From the NCBI RefSeq assembly GCF_964355755.1, contig NC_092670.1, positions 2,135,001-2,199,000 of the forward strand: a stretch of 64,000 nucleotides of DNA, written 5' to 3'. The DNA comes from Antedon mediterranea. Taxonomy: Eukaryota > Echinodermata > Crinoidea > Comatulida > Antedonidae. The notes below the pieces were generated by a model. That model was not told where the DNA came from. It saw only the letters and a list, made by a program, of their open reading frames with translations, and made no database searches. Shown here in pieces: positions 25,096 to 36,700 of this stretch (position 1 is its first letter; each line of letters starts with the position of its first letter). Made by a program: the position numbers and the translations under genes.

Positions 25096-25561
25096 ACAAA
25101 TTGATATCTGAATGATTTTATGCAAGAATTTAAGTTCAGGAGATTCTATCTTGTATTCTTTTCTATTGACTTCGTTGTGTGTTTCTTTGTATTCCATATT
25201 TGTTATGTAATGTATGCATTGGTAATAATATAAATACAACTCATAATGTAGTTGTCGGTTATTGACCATATTGAGGGCAGGATTACAATTATACTGTTGT
25301 TGACAAAAGATACATGAATTCTACTCTTTCTACCTTTCTTTGTGTCTCTTATTTCTTTTGTACCCCTTGGTGTCATACTGTTTATATTTTACACATTTTA
25401 TCATAGTTTATTAATGTTTATTAATGTTTATATGCGACAAGCAAGACAATTTTCAAGGCCAGCGTGCTTGACGGAATAATATAATTGAATATCTTCACAA
25501 ACTGGGACATGTGTAGCCCTCAGAACCTAAACTATGCTTTATATATATATATTGAGAGAAG

Positions 25562-25672
25562 GTTGATCCCGCAGACCAGCTGAATTTGCAGACCAGCTGA
25601 ACCCACAGACCAGCTGAACTCGCAGACCAGCTGAACCCGCAGACTAGCTGATCCTGCAGACCAGCTGAACCT
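25562..25672 (+). repeat. 17-bp minisatellite, ~6 copies
   Basis: The unit gcagaccagctgaaccc repeats at 25571, 25588, 25605, 25622, 25639 and 25656 with a few substitutions. Confidence 0.9.
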
Positions 25673-25699
25673 TAGTTTTTGGTATTTATTTTAGTTTTA

Positions 25700-26074
25700 G
25701 ATTAGGCCCTCCACGGACCCAATGCAGCGCCTACCAGATCAGTACACCGGGAGACAGTACCCTACTCTTTGCGAAAAGTGTACAAAGTTCTTTAATGTGC
25801 ACTATGTACATAGGACCAACAGCTTTATGTCCTATCCGAAAGATGAGACAATGAGAGTAAAACATCTTGCCTAAGGACACAGTTAATATGATACAGATAG
25901 GCTTGGACCCATGCCTATCACATGCTAGTCCGATATTATCATTACACCACCACTCTCCAGTATATACAGCACCCTCCACGACATTCTCCCATCCAGAATG
26001 CAACCAGGCCCAACATTGCTTAACTTTGGTGATTTGATGAGAAACAGTGTTTTAATGCTGTCTATGGTTGTAGT
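25700..26074 (-). mobile_element. Chimeric 5S rRNA-tRNA SINE, copy 2 (fuller length)
   Basis: On the - strand: a 5S-like head (caccaaagttaagcaatgtt, ctggatgggaga, ending gggtgctgtatata), then the tRNA-like part with tggtgtaatga and a decayed B box gggtccaagc, then the body. Unlike the copy at 10076-10385 it keeps ~90 bp of core (ggacataaagctgttggtcc, cacttttcgcaaagagtagg) before the shared tail gggtccgtggagggcctaat. The core resembles conserved central domains found in several metazoan SINE families; I cannot name the domain without alignment. Confidence 0.8.
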
Positions 26075-26610
26075 TTTCTAGATTATTTTTGTAGACACAC
26101 TATTTTAGCAAATGAAGTTTATATTGCAAATGTATTTATAAATGTCAAATAGTTTGCAAGTACAGTACCTTTAATTTCATAGTTTTTATACTTTTAACTA
26201 AAATAAATCATAAGCAACTGTTTACTATTTATACAAATAAAATTACAGTATTTAGAAACAATAAATAGAAACATACACATTTGGCATAAGTGCACACTTA
26301 AAGTGTTCATTACAAAAGATTACATGCCGATTTATATACAATACCGTGCCATAACAAATGACGTTCATTTCAGACTGCATCTTGATGCCTGTACATCATA
26401 CCAATACAAATGCTATATGATTTGCACACAAGACAACCTTTGCCTTCATGTTGTTATTTCATTATTTTATAGTTTTAAAGATGTTAAGTTTAAGATGTTA
26501 GTATGGGACGTGCAATTTGTCAACACCAAAAACTGGCATCATACAATAGACATGCATTAAATCATGGAAATTAGTAATTAATCTAAAAGATAACTTTAAA
26601 GTTTAAAATA

Positions 26611-26820
26611 TTAAAGATGTATTATCCCTCAAAAACATGAAAAATGAAGACTAATAAAATCGGACTTTAATAGGTTAAGTTATTCAAAACGAAAAAAAAA
26701 AAATTATTTTTGGTCGGTAAATTTTTTTTCCAATAAAAGTTTTTGGTCAAAGTGAATAACTACCTGTACAGTATTATGTGACAATGACATTGAAATGGCA
26801 TATTTCAAAAATTAATTCTT
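26611..26820 (+). repeat. Dispersed repeat 'TTAAAGATGTATT', copy 1
   Basis: It starts ttaaagatgtattatccctc, continues aaaaacatgaaaaatgaaga, and later has ggtcaaagtgaataactac. The same order of blocks occurs at 59561-59812 in an RNF216 intron. It is probably a MITE family; the right end is unclear. Confidence 0.6.
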
Positions 26821-27042
26821 ATTTGGACTAATCATTCCCACTCGTACATAGGCCAACTTTAAATTAATCATTCTTATACTACTAAATCTAGATTTCAGGA
26901 CAAGTCAAATTAATTGGTAAATGCAACTGCTATACTTGCCAATTAAATAAATGGCAGAAAGTGCAAGATGCTCACCTTCATTCTGAAGGGTAGTTGGTTC
27001 TAATCATGTTTAGTCAAAGTGATTGTTTTATCTCTATAATAT

Positions 27043-27048
27043 TTTATT
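27043..27048 (-). promoter_or_regulatory. Poly(A) signal of the ankyrin-repeat gene
   Basis: AATAAA on the - strand, about 33 bases after the stop codon at 27081-27083. It implies a very short 3' UTR if used. Confidence 0.55.
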
Positions 27049-27080
27049 TACAATTAAATTGATATTACTATGTATCTTCT

Positions 27081-29380
27081 TTATGACTCTTCCATTGGAC
27101 TTTGCGATTGTGACTCCGTCATTTTAGATATCATGTCTGTAACGTCTGTGTGGCCCATATCGTTAGCCAAGTCCAGCGGGGTTATTCCACCCATACTAGC
27201 CTGCACGTCTGCACCAGCTTCTATCAACAATTGACATACATCTTGATGGCCTGATAAAAGAATATATTACATGATTACTTACACCATAATATTTGCTTTT
27301 TGTTTAAATATTTTATTATTAAACTTTAATTTTGAACACCAAGCTTGCATGTATACAATTCTAGGTTTGATTCTCCTGGTAGTTAAACTGCTAAATGCCA
27401 ATTTTTCTTGGTCCACTTAAGCCTACATCCTATTTCTAGGAGATGGGCTCACAAGTAAGAACCTTGGCTCCCACATAGGTCTTGTTATTAGATTTTAAAA
27501 AACCAGGCCCCAAAAATCTATAATTAAAGGAAGCTTTAGTTGTTTAATTCCTAAAGCTTTGTCTACACTATCAAACTAGTGTGACAAAAAAATGTTGATG
27601 TGCCAAAATATGGTAGTGATATGATATCACAATGTTCATACATTTTTTGTCACATAAAGTTTGATAGAGTAGACAGAGCTTTATAACACTGGTACCTTGC
27701 ATAACAGCCAGGTGAAGTGGTGTAGCATCATCACATTTAACGTTCTTGCAGTTCACGTTTGCATTTCCTTTCTCCAGTAGCAAACGCACTATTGACATGC
27801 TGCCCATGTTGGCAGCAGTATGAAGCGCCATGTTACCAGAGTCGGCTGGATTGTTTATGTCGGGCCTTGGCTTCACCTGAAAATATCAAAAACAGAATTT
27901 TACTATATATGTTTGTTGTGTATTGTTTTTCAATGTACGTTTTTTACAGGCTCTGCCCTATGTTGTATGTCCGCCATCTTAAATTTGATCTTTTTTTTAT
28001 CAAAATAAAGATTCGATAGTTATTTATATATGAGATAATGTCATACAAAAAAACATACAATTTATAAAATAGTTTGGTTTAGGCATTTATTTTAAAGGAT
28101 ATGAAAAATTGTGTTATAAGTAGTATTTTGATGTGTTTTCATAATCCAAATCGGCCTATTCCATTATAAAAATATAATTCTCCCCATGGGCCTGTACATT
28201 ATTTACTCCTGCATACCTTGGTAAGCAGATACAAGAGAGCAGTTTCCTGGTTCTTGGTGACCGCTTCAAACACCAGTGAGCGTTTCTGAGTATCCAACAC
28301 ATCTGCTGAAATCTTATTAGCCTTGAAATAATAATGTAGAAAATGCACGTATCCCTGACCAGTAGCCACAAATACTCTTTGAGCAGCGGTATCTTTAGAT
28401 TGTTCTTCAATTGGTGTAATATCGGTGTTCGAATCACTGATTAATCTACGGTAAAAATTAACCGCTGCAGTCCAGATATTTAATAAAGCAAACGCCCTCG
28501 TTGCCAGCATCCATTGTGCAAATTTACGATTTCTTGTGGATATTTTGACATCTGTAAGCAGCTCTTTGTACGCGTCAGTTCTGTCAGATGTAAGCGTATC
28601 TAAAATGTCAAGGAATATATATGGTCCACGAAGAGTACACAACCTTGTCGGATACTCTCGTACAACTGCAGAAACCAACTTGCGTAGATCAGTCAATTTT
28701 ACTTTTTGTTGTTCGATTCCTACTTGAAACGCAAATCTAAGTTCATCATTGATTATCCCAATTTCAAGTTTATACAGATCTAGTTTCTGTCTGTCAGGGA
28801 TTTTTTGTAGCCAAAAATTTGCAAAATGGACAAAGTTGTAATTATTATGACACCATGACGATAACTCATTTACCAATTGGTTCGCACGTTTTAAAAAAGA
28901 TTCAACGCAACTTTCATCCATATACTCAAGTACGTTGTCAAAGTTACCAGTAGATGATAGAGGGCGGGCTTCATCACTATTAATTGACCTTGATAAGGAT
29001 GACTGGACAGGTGGTAGTGGTTTTTTAGCTAACTTGAAATCATTCGTATGATTAGACTCATTTTGTTTTGAACCACTGACTTTTCCAGAAAACTGAATTT
29101 CTGCTTTTTTAAACTTATGTTTAGTTTGCTTTGCAGTAGAGGGTGGTTTTGGAACTATGGTAGTATTGATAGCATGATTCACTTTTGCTGAATTTTCTCG
29201 TAGAGTCGTTGTACCATCTGATAAAATGCTCATTGAACTAAATGGACGGACTAAGCTTTCATCGTCGCTATACTCATCATCACTTTCACGGATTGTCAAC
29301 CGTGAAACGCAGACAAGTTCTCGTAAATCTTTTACACTCCGTGACATCTTGTTTTGTTGAATCAAAATGTACAATTGCAT
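27081..29380 (-). CDS. Ankyrin-repeat protein with a long unrecognised N-terminal region (3 exons)
   Basis: On the - strand the exons are 29380-28217, 27876-27696 and 27250-27081, with GT/AG borders (AAG/gtatgc, tcag/GTGAAG, CAAG/gtacca, tcag/GCCATC). They join in phase to 504 codons plus TAA. An in-frame TGA sits directly before the ATG at 29380; a second ATG at 29347 (M12) has better context and may be the real start. Residues ~1-150 are Ser/Thr-rich and probably disordered. Residues ~155-320 form a predicted helical region (SFLKRANQLVNELSSWCHNN onward) that I do not recognise. The C-terminus holds about four ankyrin-type repeats, the clearest being MALHTAANMGSMSIVRLLLE, TPLHLAVMQGHQDVCQLLIE and TPLDLANDMGHTDVTDMI. 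Ankyrin repeats mediate protein binding; the partner is unknown. The intron between exons 2 and 3 contains a MITE. It is transcribed away from the foldback element. Confidence 0.85.
27552..27683. mobile_element. MITE, family GTCTACACTATCAAAC, copy A
   Basis: The left end taaagctttgtctacactat and the right end, reverse-complemented, are nearly identical; the interior has gtagtgatatgatatcac. It is one of four copies in this window (also 57956, 60747 and 62026). It lies in intron 2 of the ankyrin-repeat gene. Confidence 0.8.
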
Positions 29381-30576
29381 TCAATTCAGATTGTTCTTGC
29401 TTTCTGTCTGCTAACAAGTGTGTTGCCTGAACATTTATGTCAAGCTAGAGCTGGCTGCTGTTGAACATGGAACTGCATATCCAGTGGGATAACAAAGCTG
29501 ATAGCAACCCACAGAGGCAGGTGTATGCGACACGTGTATGCAAATTTGAAAAAGAATACAAGTGTACGTGTAATAACTTGCCGACAATTTAAATATTTAA
29601 TAAAATAAGTCATTATTTTGGTTTTATCTTGGGCACATTAGAAGAATCTGTGGAGCAAATATGAAAGTAATTTGTTAGACGCAATACAACTACTTTTGGG
29701 TCGTTTTATACATGAACAGAATCAGAAGAGAATTACACATTCCAGATATTGTTGCCAAGACAGAACAGAGACATTCCCCTTGGCCTACTCTACAAAAAAA
29801 AGCTGGGCCTAAATCTACTCTAGCCTAGGCCTACTACTAAAAAGGCTAGCCGTTCCTTCCAAGAATTTCAACTCATCATCAGGAGATCTCTTTTATTACT
29901 ACCGGATAGATAGGCCTACCTACGCTCTACCTTAGTTAGGCCCTAGGCCTAGCCTAAAATAAAATAAGAAAGGAAAGGCTACTTACTAGCTAGGAGGCCT
30001 AGCCTAATCGAAGTTAGGCGTTAGGCTTTAGTTAGGCCTAATAATATTTATATTTAAGAAATAGTAATATTTACGATTACGATTGTAAATCAAATTCGTA
30101 ATTAAATTCGATCAGGCCTAGGCCCTAGGCCCACTACCACTGTACGAGCCGCAGAGAGATAGAAATGCCAAACAAAAATGTTAATAATTATCGCTTCTCG
30201 TCGTGGAAATTCGATAGAGGGCGTTAACTTACCAAAACATGTTTTTTGAGTTGGGAATTTAGAGCGCGCTGAGTAGAGAGAGCCTGGAAAGAGTTTACTG
30301 GTTGGTACATTTAGAAGATATTATATTTTTTACTCATTTTCACTTTAATTTTTGTAATATATTCTTTCAATCAATAATTAAAATGTACATTAGAATTAAG
30401 TTATTTAACTTATGTATCATTAAGTAAGAGCTAAGTTGTTTTATTGGCTAACCAAAAGGAATCCGTCTGCTGAGCTGACTGGCCATATTCATCATGCATG
30501 TTTGTTATGTATAAGACGGTCTGTCATGGACAGGTTGGTGTTAGGTACGGTGGCCTAGGCTACTCTAGCAATGGTG
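29381..30576. other. Upstream region of the ankyrin-repeat gene
   Basis: This gene-free stretch should contain the ankyrin gene promoter. It is rich in the short palindromic motif TAGGCCTA (about 29820-30130). No other feature is recognised before the foldback element. Confidence 0.5.
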
Positions 30577-30585
30577 GTATGTGTG
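30577..30585 (+). repeat. 9-bp target-site duplication, left copy
   Basis: GTATGTGTG directly abuts the left end of the foldback element and is repeated exactly at 50029-50037. Confidence 0.9.
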
Positions 30586-30749
30586 GCTTGTGTCAAGCTA
30601 GCCAACAATAAGCCAGCCAACAATAAGCCAGCCCACTTTTATTTTTTCCAGCCAACAATAACTATGAAACGCCGTTTGTGCATTCTTTACATTTTCATTG
30701 TTACTTATGGCTTTTATGGTATTAGGAATTAAATATTTGTGAGAAAAAC
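30586..30749 (+). repeat. Left terminal domain of the foldback element
   Basis: The tip GCTTG-TGT-CAAGC is a small hairpin. It is followed by ccagccaacaataag-type 15-bp direct repeats (three occurrences of agccaacaata) and a ~90-bp unique stretch (ctatgaaacgccgtttgtgc...). These are candidate transposase-binding sites. It merges into the first satellite monomer at gagaaaaacggcgg. Confidence 0.85.
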
Positions 30750-33700
30750 GGCGGATTGTTCCTGGGATTCACTTGGTGGGATTATACTAGGGTACCCCCT
30801 TAGTCGTCCAGTATAAGTTAGAGTGGGACCACTGGTCCCGTTTACTCAGCCCTCATCTTTAAAATTTGAGTGTAACTCAATTACGATTTTTAAAATATAG
30901 TTAAATTTGAAACTGTATTTGTGAGAAAATGGCGGATTGTTCCTGGGAGTCACTTGGTGGGATTATACTAGGGTACCCCCTTAGTCGTTCAGTATAAGTT
31001 AGAGTGCGACCACTGGTTCCGTTTACTCAGCCCTCATCTTTTAAATTTGAGTGTAACTCAATTACGATAAAATTTTTAAAATATAGTGAAAATTGATACT
31101 GTATTTGTGAGAAAATGGCGGATTGTTCCTGGGATTCACTTGGTGGGATTCTATTAGGGTACCCCATTAGTCGTCCAGTATAAGTTAGAGTGCGACCACT
31201 GGTCCCGTTTACTCAGCCCTCATCTTTTAAATTTGAGTGTAACTCAATTACGATAAAATTTTTAAAATAGAGTGAAAATTGATACTGTATTTGTGAGAAA
31301 ATGGCGGATTGTTCCTTGGAGTCACTTGGTGGGATTATACTAGGGTACCTCCTTAGTTGTCCAGTATAAGTTAGAGTGGGACCACTGGTCCCGTTTACTC
31401 AGCCCTCATCTTTAACGTTTGAGTGTAACTCAATTACGATTAATATTTTAAAATATAGTGAAATTTGATACTGTATTTGTGAGAAAATGGCGGATTGTTC
31501 CTGGGAGTCACTTGGTGGGATTATACTAGGTTACCCCCTTAGTCGTCCAGTATAAGTTAGAGTGGGACCACTGGTCCGGTTTACTCAGCCCTCATCTTTA
31601 AAATTTGAGTGTAACTCATTTACGATTTTTAAAATATAGTGAAATTTGATACTGTATTTGTGAGAAAATGGCGGATTGTTCCTGGGAGTCACTTGGTGGG
31701 ATTATACTAGGGTACCTCCTTAGTTGTCCAGTATAAGTTAGAGTGGGACCACTGGTCCCGTTTACTCAGCCCTCATCTTTAACGTTTGAGTGTAACTCAA
31801 TTACGATTAATATTTTAAAATATAGTGAAATTTGATACTGTATTTGTGAGAAAATGGCGGATTGTTCCTGGGAGTCACTTGGTGGGATTATACTAGGTTA
31901 CCCCCTTAGTCGTCCAGTATAAGTTAGAGTGGGACCACTGGTCCGGTTTACTCAGCACTCATCTTTAACATTTGAGTGTAACTCATTTACGATTTTTAAA
32001 ATATAGTGAAATTTGATACTGTATTTGTGAAAAAATGGCGGATTGTTCCTGGGAGTCACTTGGTGGGATTATACTAGGGTTCCCCCTTAGTCGTCCAGTA
32101 TAAGTTAGAGTGGGACCACTGGTCCCATTTACTCAGCCCTCATCTTTAAAATTTGAGTGTAACTCATTTACAATTTTTAAAATATAGTGAAATTTGAAAC
32201 TGTATTTGTGAGAAAACGGCGGATTGTTCCTGAGAGTCACTTGGTGGGATTATACTAGGGTACCTCCTTAGTCGTACAGTATAAGTTAGAGTGGGACCAC
32301 TGGTACTGTTTACTCAGCCCTCATCTTTTAAATTTGAGTGTAACTCATTTACGATTAAAAAAATATAGTGAAATTTGATACTGTATTTGTGAGAAAATGG
32401 CGGATTGTTCCTGAGAGTCACTTGGTGGGATTATACTAGGTTACCCCCTTAGTTGTCCAGTATAAGTTAGAGTGGGACCACTGGTCCGGTTTACTCAGCC
32501 CTCATCTTTAAAATTTGAGTGTAACTCATTTACGATTTTTAAAATATAGTGAAATTTGATACTGTATTTGTGAGAAAATGGCGGATTGTTCCTGGGAGTC
32601 ACTTGGTGGGATTATACTAGGGTACCTCCTTAGTTGTCCAGTATAAGTTAGAGTGGGACCACTGGTCCCGTTTACTCAGCCCTCATCTTTTAAATTTGAG
32701 TGTAACTCAATTACGATAAAATTTTTAAAATAGAGTGAAAATTGATACTGTATTTGTGAGAAAATGGCGGATTGTTCCTTGGAGTCACTTGGTGGGATTA
32801 TACTAGGGTACCTCCTTAGTTGTCCAGTATAAGTTAGAGTGGGACCACTGGTCCCGTTTACTCAGCCCTCATCTTTAACGTTTGAGTGTAACTCAATTAC
32901 GATTAATATTTTAAAATATAGTGAAATTTGATACTGTATTTGTGAGAAAATGGCGGATTGTTCCTGGGAGTCACTTGGTGGGATTATACTAGGTTACCCC
33001 CTTAGTCGTCCAGTATAAGTTAGAGTGGGACCACTGGTCCGGTTTACTCAGCCCTCATCTTTAAAATTTGAGTGTAACTCATTTACGATTTTTAAAATAT
33101 AGTGAAATTTGATACTGTATTTGTGAGAAAATGGCGGATTGTTCCTGGGAGTCACTTGGTGGGATTATACTAGGGTACCTCCTTAGTTGTCCAGTATAAG
33201 TTAGAGTGGGACCACTGGTCCCGTTTACTCAGCCCTCATCTTTAACGTTTGAGTGTAACTCAATTACGATTAATATTTTAAAATATAGTGAAATTTGATA
33301 CTGTATTTGTGAGAAAATGGCGGATTGTTCCTGGGAGTCACTTGGTGGGATTATACTAGGTTACCCCCTTAGTCGTCCAGTATAAGTTAGAGTGGGACCA
33401 CTGGTCCGGTTTACTCAGCACTCATCTTTAACATTTGAGTGTAACTCATTTACGATTTTTAAAATATAGTGAAATTTGATACTGTATTTGTGAAAAAATG
33501 GCGGATTGTTCCTGGGAGTCACTTGGTGGGATTATACTAGGGTTCCCCCTTAGTCGTCCAGTATAAGTTAGAGTGGGACCACTGGTTCCATTTACTCAGC
33601 CCTCATCTTTAAAATTTGAGTGTAACTCATTTACAATTTTTAAAATATAGTGAAATTTGAAACTGTATTTGTGAGAAAACGGCGGATTGTTCCTGAGAGT

Positions 33701-36700
33701 CACTTGGTGGGATTATACTAGGTTACCCCCTTAGTCGTCCAGTATAAGTTAGAGTGGGACCACTGGTCCGGTTTACTCAGCCCTCATCTTTAAAATTTGA
33801 GTGTAACTCATTTACGATTTTTAAAATATAGTGAAATTTGATACTGTATTTGTGAGAAAATGGCGGATTGTTCCTGGGAGTCACTTGGTGGGATTATACT
33901 AGGGTACCTCCTTAGTTGTCCAGTATAAGTTAGAGTGGGACCACTGGTCCCGTTTACTCAGCCCTCATCTTTAACGTTTGAGTGTAACTCAATTACGATT
34001 AATATTTTAAAATATAGTGAAATTTGATACTGTATTTGTGAGAAAATGGCGGATTGTTCCTGGGAGTCACTTGGTGGGATTATACTAGGTTACCCCCTTA
34101 GTCGTCCAGTATAAGTTAGAGTGGGACCACTGGTCCGGTTTACTCAGCCCTCATCTTTAAAATTTGAGTGTAACTCATTTACGATTTTTAAAATATAGTG
34201 AAATTTGATACTGTATTTGTGAGAAAATGGCGGATTGTTCCTGGGAGTCACTTGGTGGGATTATACTAGGGTACCTCCTTAGTTGTCCAGTATAAGTTAG
34301 AGTGGGACCACTGGTCCCGTTTACTCAGCCCTCATCTTTAACGTTTGAGTGTAACTCAATTACGATTAATATTTTAAAATATAGTGAAATTTGATACTGT
34401 ATTTGTGAGAAAATGGCGGATTGTTCCTGGGAGTCACTTGGTGGGATTATACTAGGTTACCCCCTTAGTCGTCCAGTATAAGTTAGAGTGGGACCACTGG
34501 TCCGGTTTACTCAGCACTCATCTTTAACATTTGAGTGTAACTCATTTACGATTTTTAAAATATAGTGAAATTTGATACTGTATTTGTGAAAAAATGGCGG
34601 ATTGTTCCTGGGAGTCACTTGGTGGGATTATACTAGGGTTCCCCCTTAGTCGTCCAGTATAAGTTAGAGTGGGACCACTGGTTCCATTTACTCAGCCCTC
34701 ATCTTTAAAATTTGAGTGTAACTCATTTACAATTTTTAAAATATAGTGAAATTTGAAACTGTATTTGTGAGAAAACGGCGGATTGTTCCTGAGAGTCACT
34801 TGGTGGGATTATACTAGGTTACCCCCTTAGTCGTCCAGTATAAGTTAGAGTGGGACCACTGGTCCGGTTTACTCAGCCCTCATCTTTAAAATTTGAGTGT
34901 AACTCATTTACGATTTTTAAAATATAGTGAAATTTGATACTGTATTTGTGAGAAAATGGCGGATTGTTCCTGGGAGTCACTTGGTGGGATTATACTAGGG
35001 TACCTCCTTAGTTGTCCAGTATAAGTTAGAGTGGGACCACTGGTCCCGTTTACTCAGCCCTCATCTTTAACGTTTGAGTGTAACTCAATTACGATTAATA
35101 TTTTAAAATATAGTGAAATTTGATACTGTATTTGTGAGAAAATGGCGGATTGTTCCTGGGAGTCACTTGGTGGGATTATACTAGGTTACCCCCTTAGTCG
35201 TCCAGTATAAGTTAGAGTGGGACCACTGGTCCGGTTTACTCAGCCCTCATCTTTAAAATTTGAGTGTAACTCATTTACGATTTTTAAAATATAGTGAAAT
35301 TTGATACTGTATTTGTGAGAAAATGGCGGATTGTTCCTGGGAGTCACTTGGTGGGATTATACTAGGGTACCTCCTTAGTTGTCCAGTATAAGTTAGAGTG
35401 GGACCACTGGTCCCGTTTACTCAGCCCTCATCTTTAACGTTTGAGTGTAACTCAATTACGATTAATATTTTAAAATATAGTGAAATTTGATACTGTATTT
35501 GTGAGAAAATGGCGGATTGTTCCTGGGAGTCACTTGGTGGGATTATACTAGGTTACCCCCTTAGTCGTCCAGTATAAGTTAGAGTGGGACCACTGGTCCG
35601 GTTTACTCAGCCCTCATCTTTAACATTTGAGTGTAACTCATTTACGATTTTTAAAATATAGTGAAATTTGATACTGTATTTGTGAAAAAATGGCGGATTG
35701 TTCCTGGGAGTCACTTGGTGGGATTATACTAGGGTACCCCCTTAGTCGTCCAGTATAAGTTAGAGTGGGACCACTGGTCCCATTTACTCAGCCCTCATCT
35801 TTAAAATTTGAGTGTAACTCATTTATAATTTTTAAAATATAGTGAAATTTGAAACTGTATTTGTGAGAAAACGGCGGATTGTTCCTGAGAGTCACTTGGT
35901 GGGATTATACTAGGGTACGTCCTTAGTCGTCCAGTATAAGTTAGAGTGGGACCACTGGTCCGGTTTACTCAGCCCTCATCTTTAAAAATTGAGTGTAACT
36001 CATTTACGATTTTTAAAATATAGTGAAATTTGATACTGTATTTGTGAGAAAATGGCGGATTGTTCCTGGGAGTCACTTGGTGGGATTATACTAGGGTACC
36101 TCCTTAGTCGTACAGTATAAGTTAGAGTGGGACCACTGGTACTGTTTACTCAGCCCTCATTTTTTAAATTTGAGTGTAACTCATTTACGATCAAAAAAAT
36201 ATAGTGAAATTTGATACTGTATTTATGAGAAAATGGCGGATTGTTCCTGGGAGTCACTTGGTGGGATTATACTAGGTTACCCCTTAGTCGTCCAGTATAA
36301 GTTAGAGTGGGACCACTGGTCCGGTTTACTCAGCCCTCATCTTTAAAATTTGAGTGTAACTCATTTACGATTTTTAAAATATAGGGAAATTTGATACTGT
36401 ATTTGTGAGAAAATGGCGGATTGTTCCTGGGAGTCACTTGGTGGGATTATACTAGGGTACCTCCTTAGTTGTCCAGTATAAGTTAGAGTGGGACCACTGG
36501 TCCCGTTTACTCAGCCCTCATCTTTAACATTTGAGTGTAACTCAATTACGATTAATATTTTAAAATATAGTGAAATTTGATACTGTATTTGTGAGAAAAT
36601 GGCGGATTGTTCCTGGGAGTCACTTGGTGGGATTATACTAGGTTACCCCCTTAGTCGTCCAGTATAAGTTAGAGTGGGACCACTGGTCCGGTTTACTCAG

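Larger units (their letters stand above)
16259..27042. other. Intergenic region without a convincing gene
   Basis: It begins with the probable 3' UTR of the claudin-like gene; an AATAAA at 17057-17062 is a candidate poly(A) signal. The rest holds the tRNA-like fragments, MITEs, minisatellites and second 5S-tRNA SINE listed separately. Open frames in it are short, motif-free or lie inside repeats. Confidence 0.65.

Noticed and set aside
25731-26003. 90-aa open frame on the - strand
   Set aside because: It lies entirely inside the 5S-tRNA SINE.
26303-26560. 85-aa open frame on the + strand
   Set aside because: No recognisable motif, no splice context, and a composition like the surrounding AT-rich DNA.
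27330-27400. Possible tRNA-derived fragment with ggtttgattctcc in the ankyrin gene intron
   Set aside because: Only a B-box-like string is present; there is no matching A box or second copy to support it.
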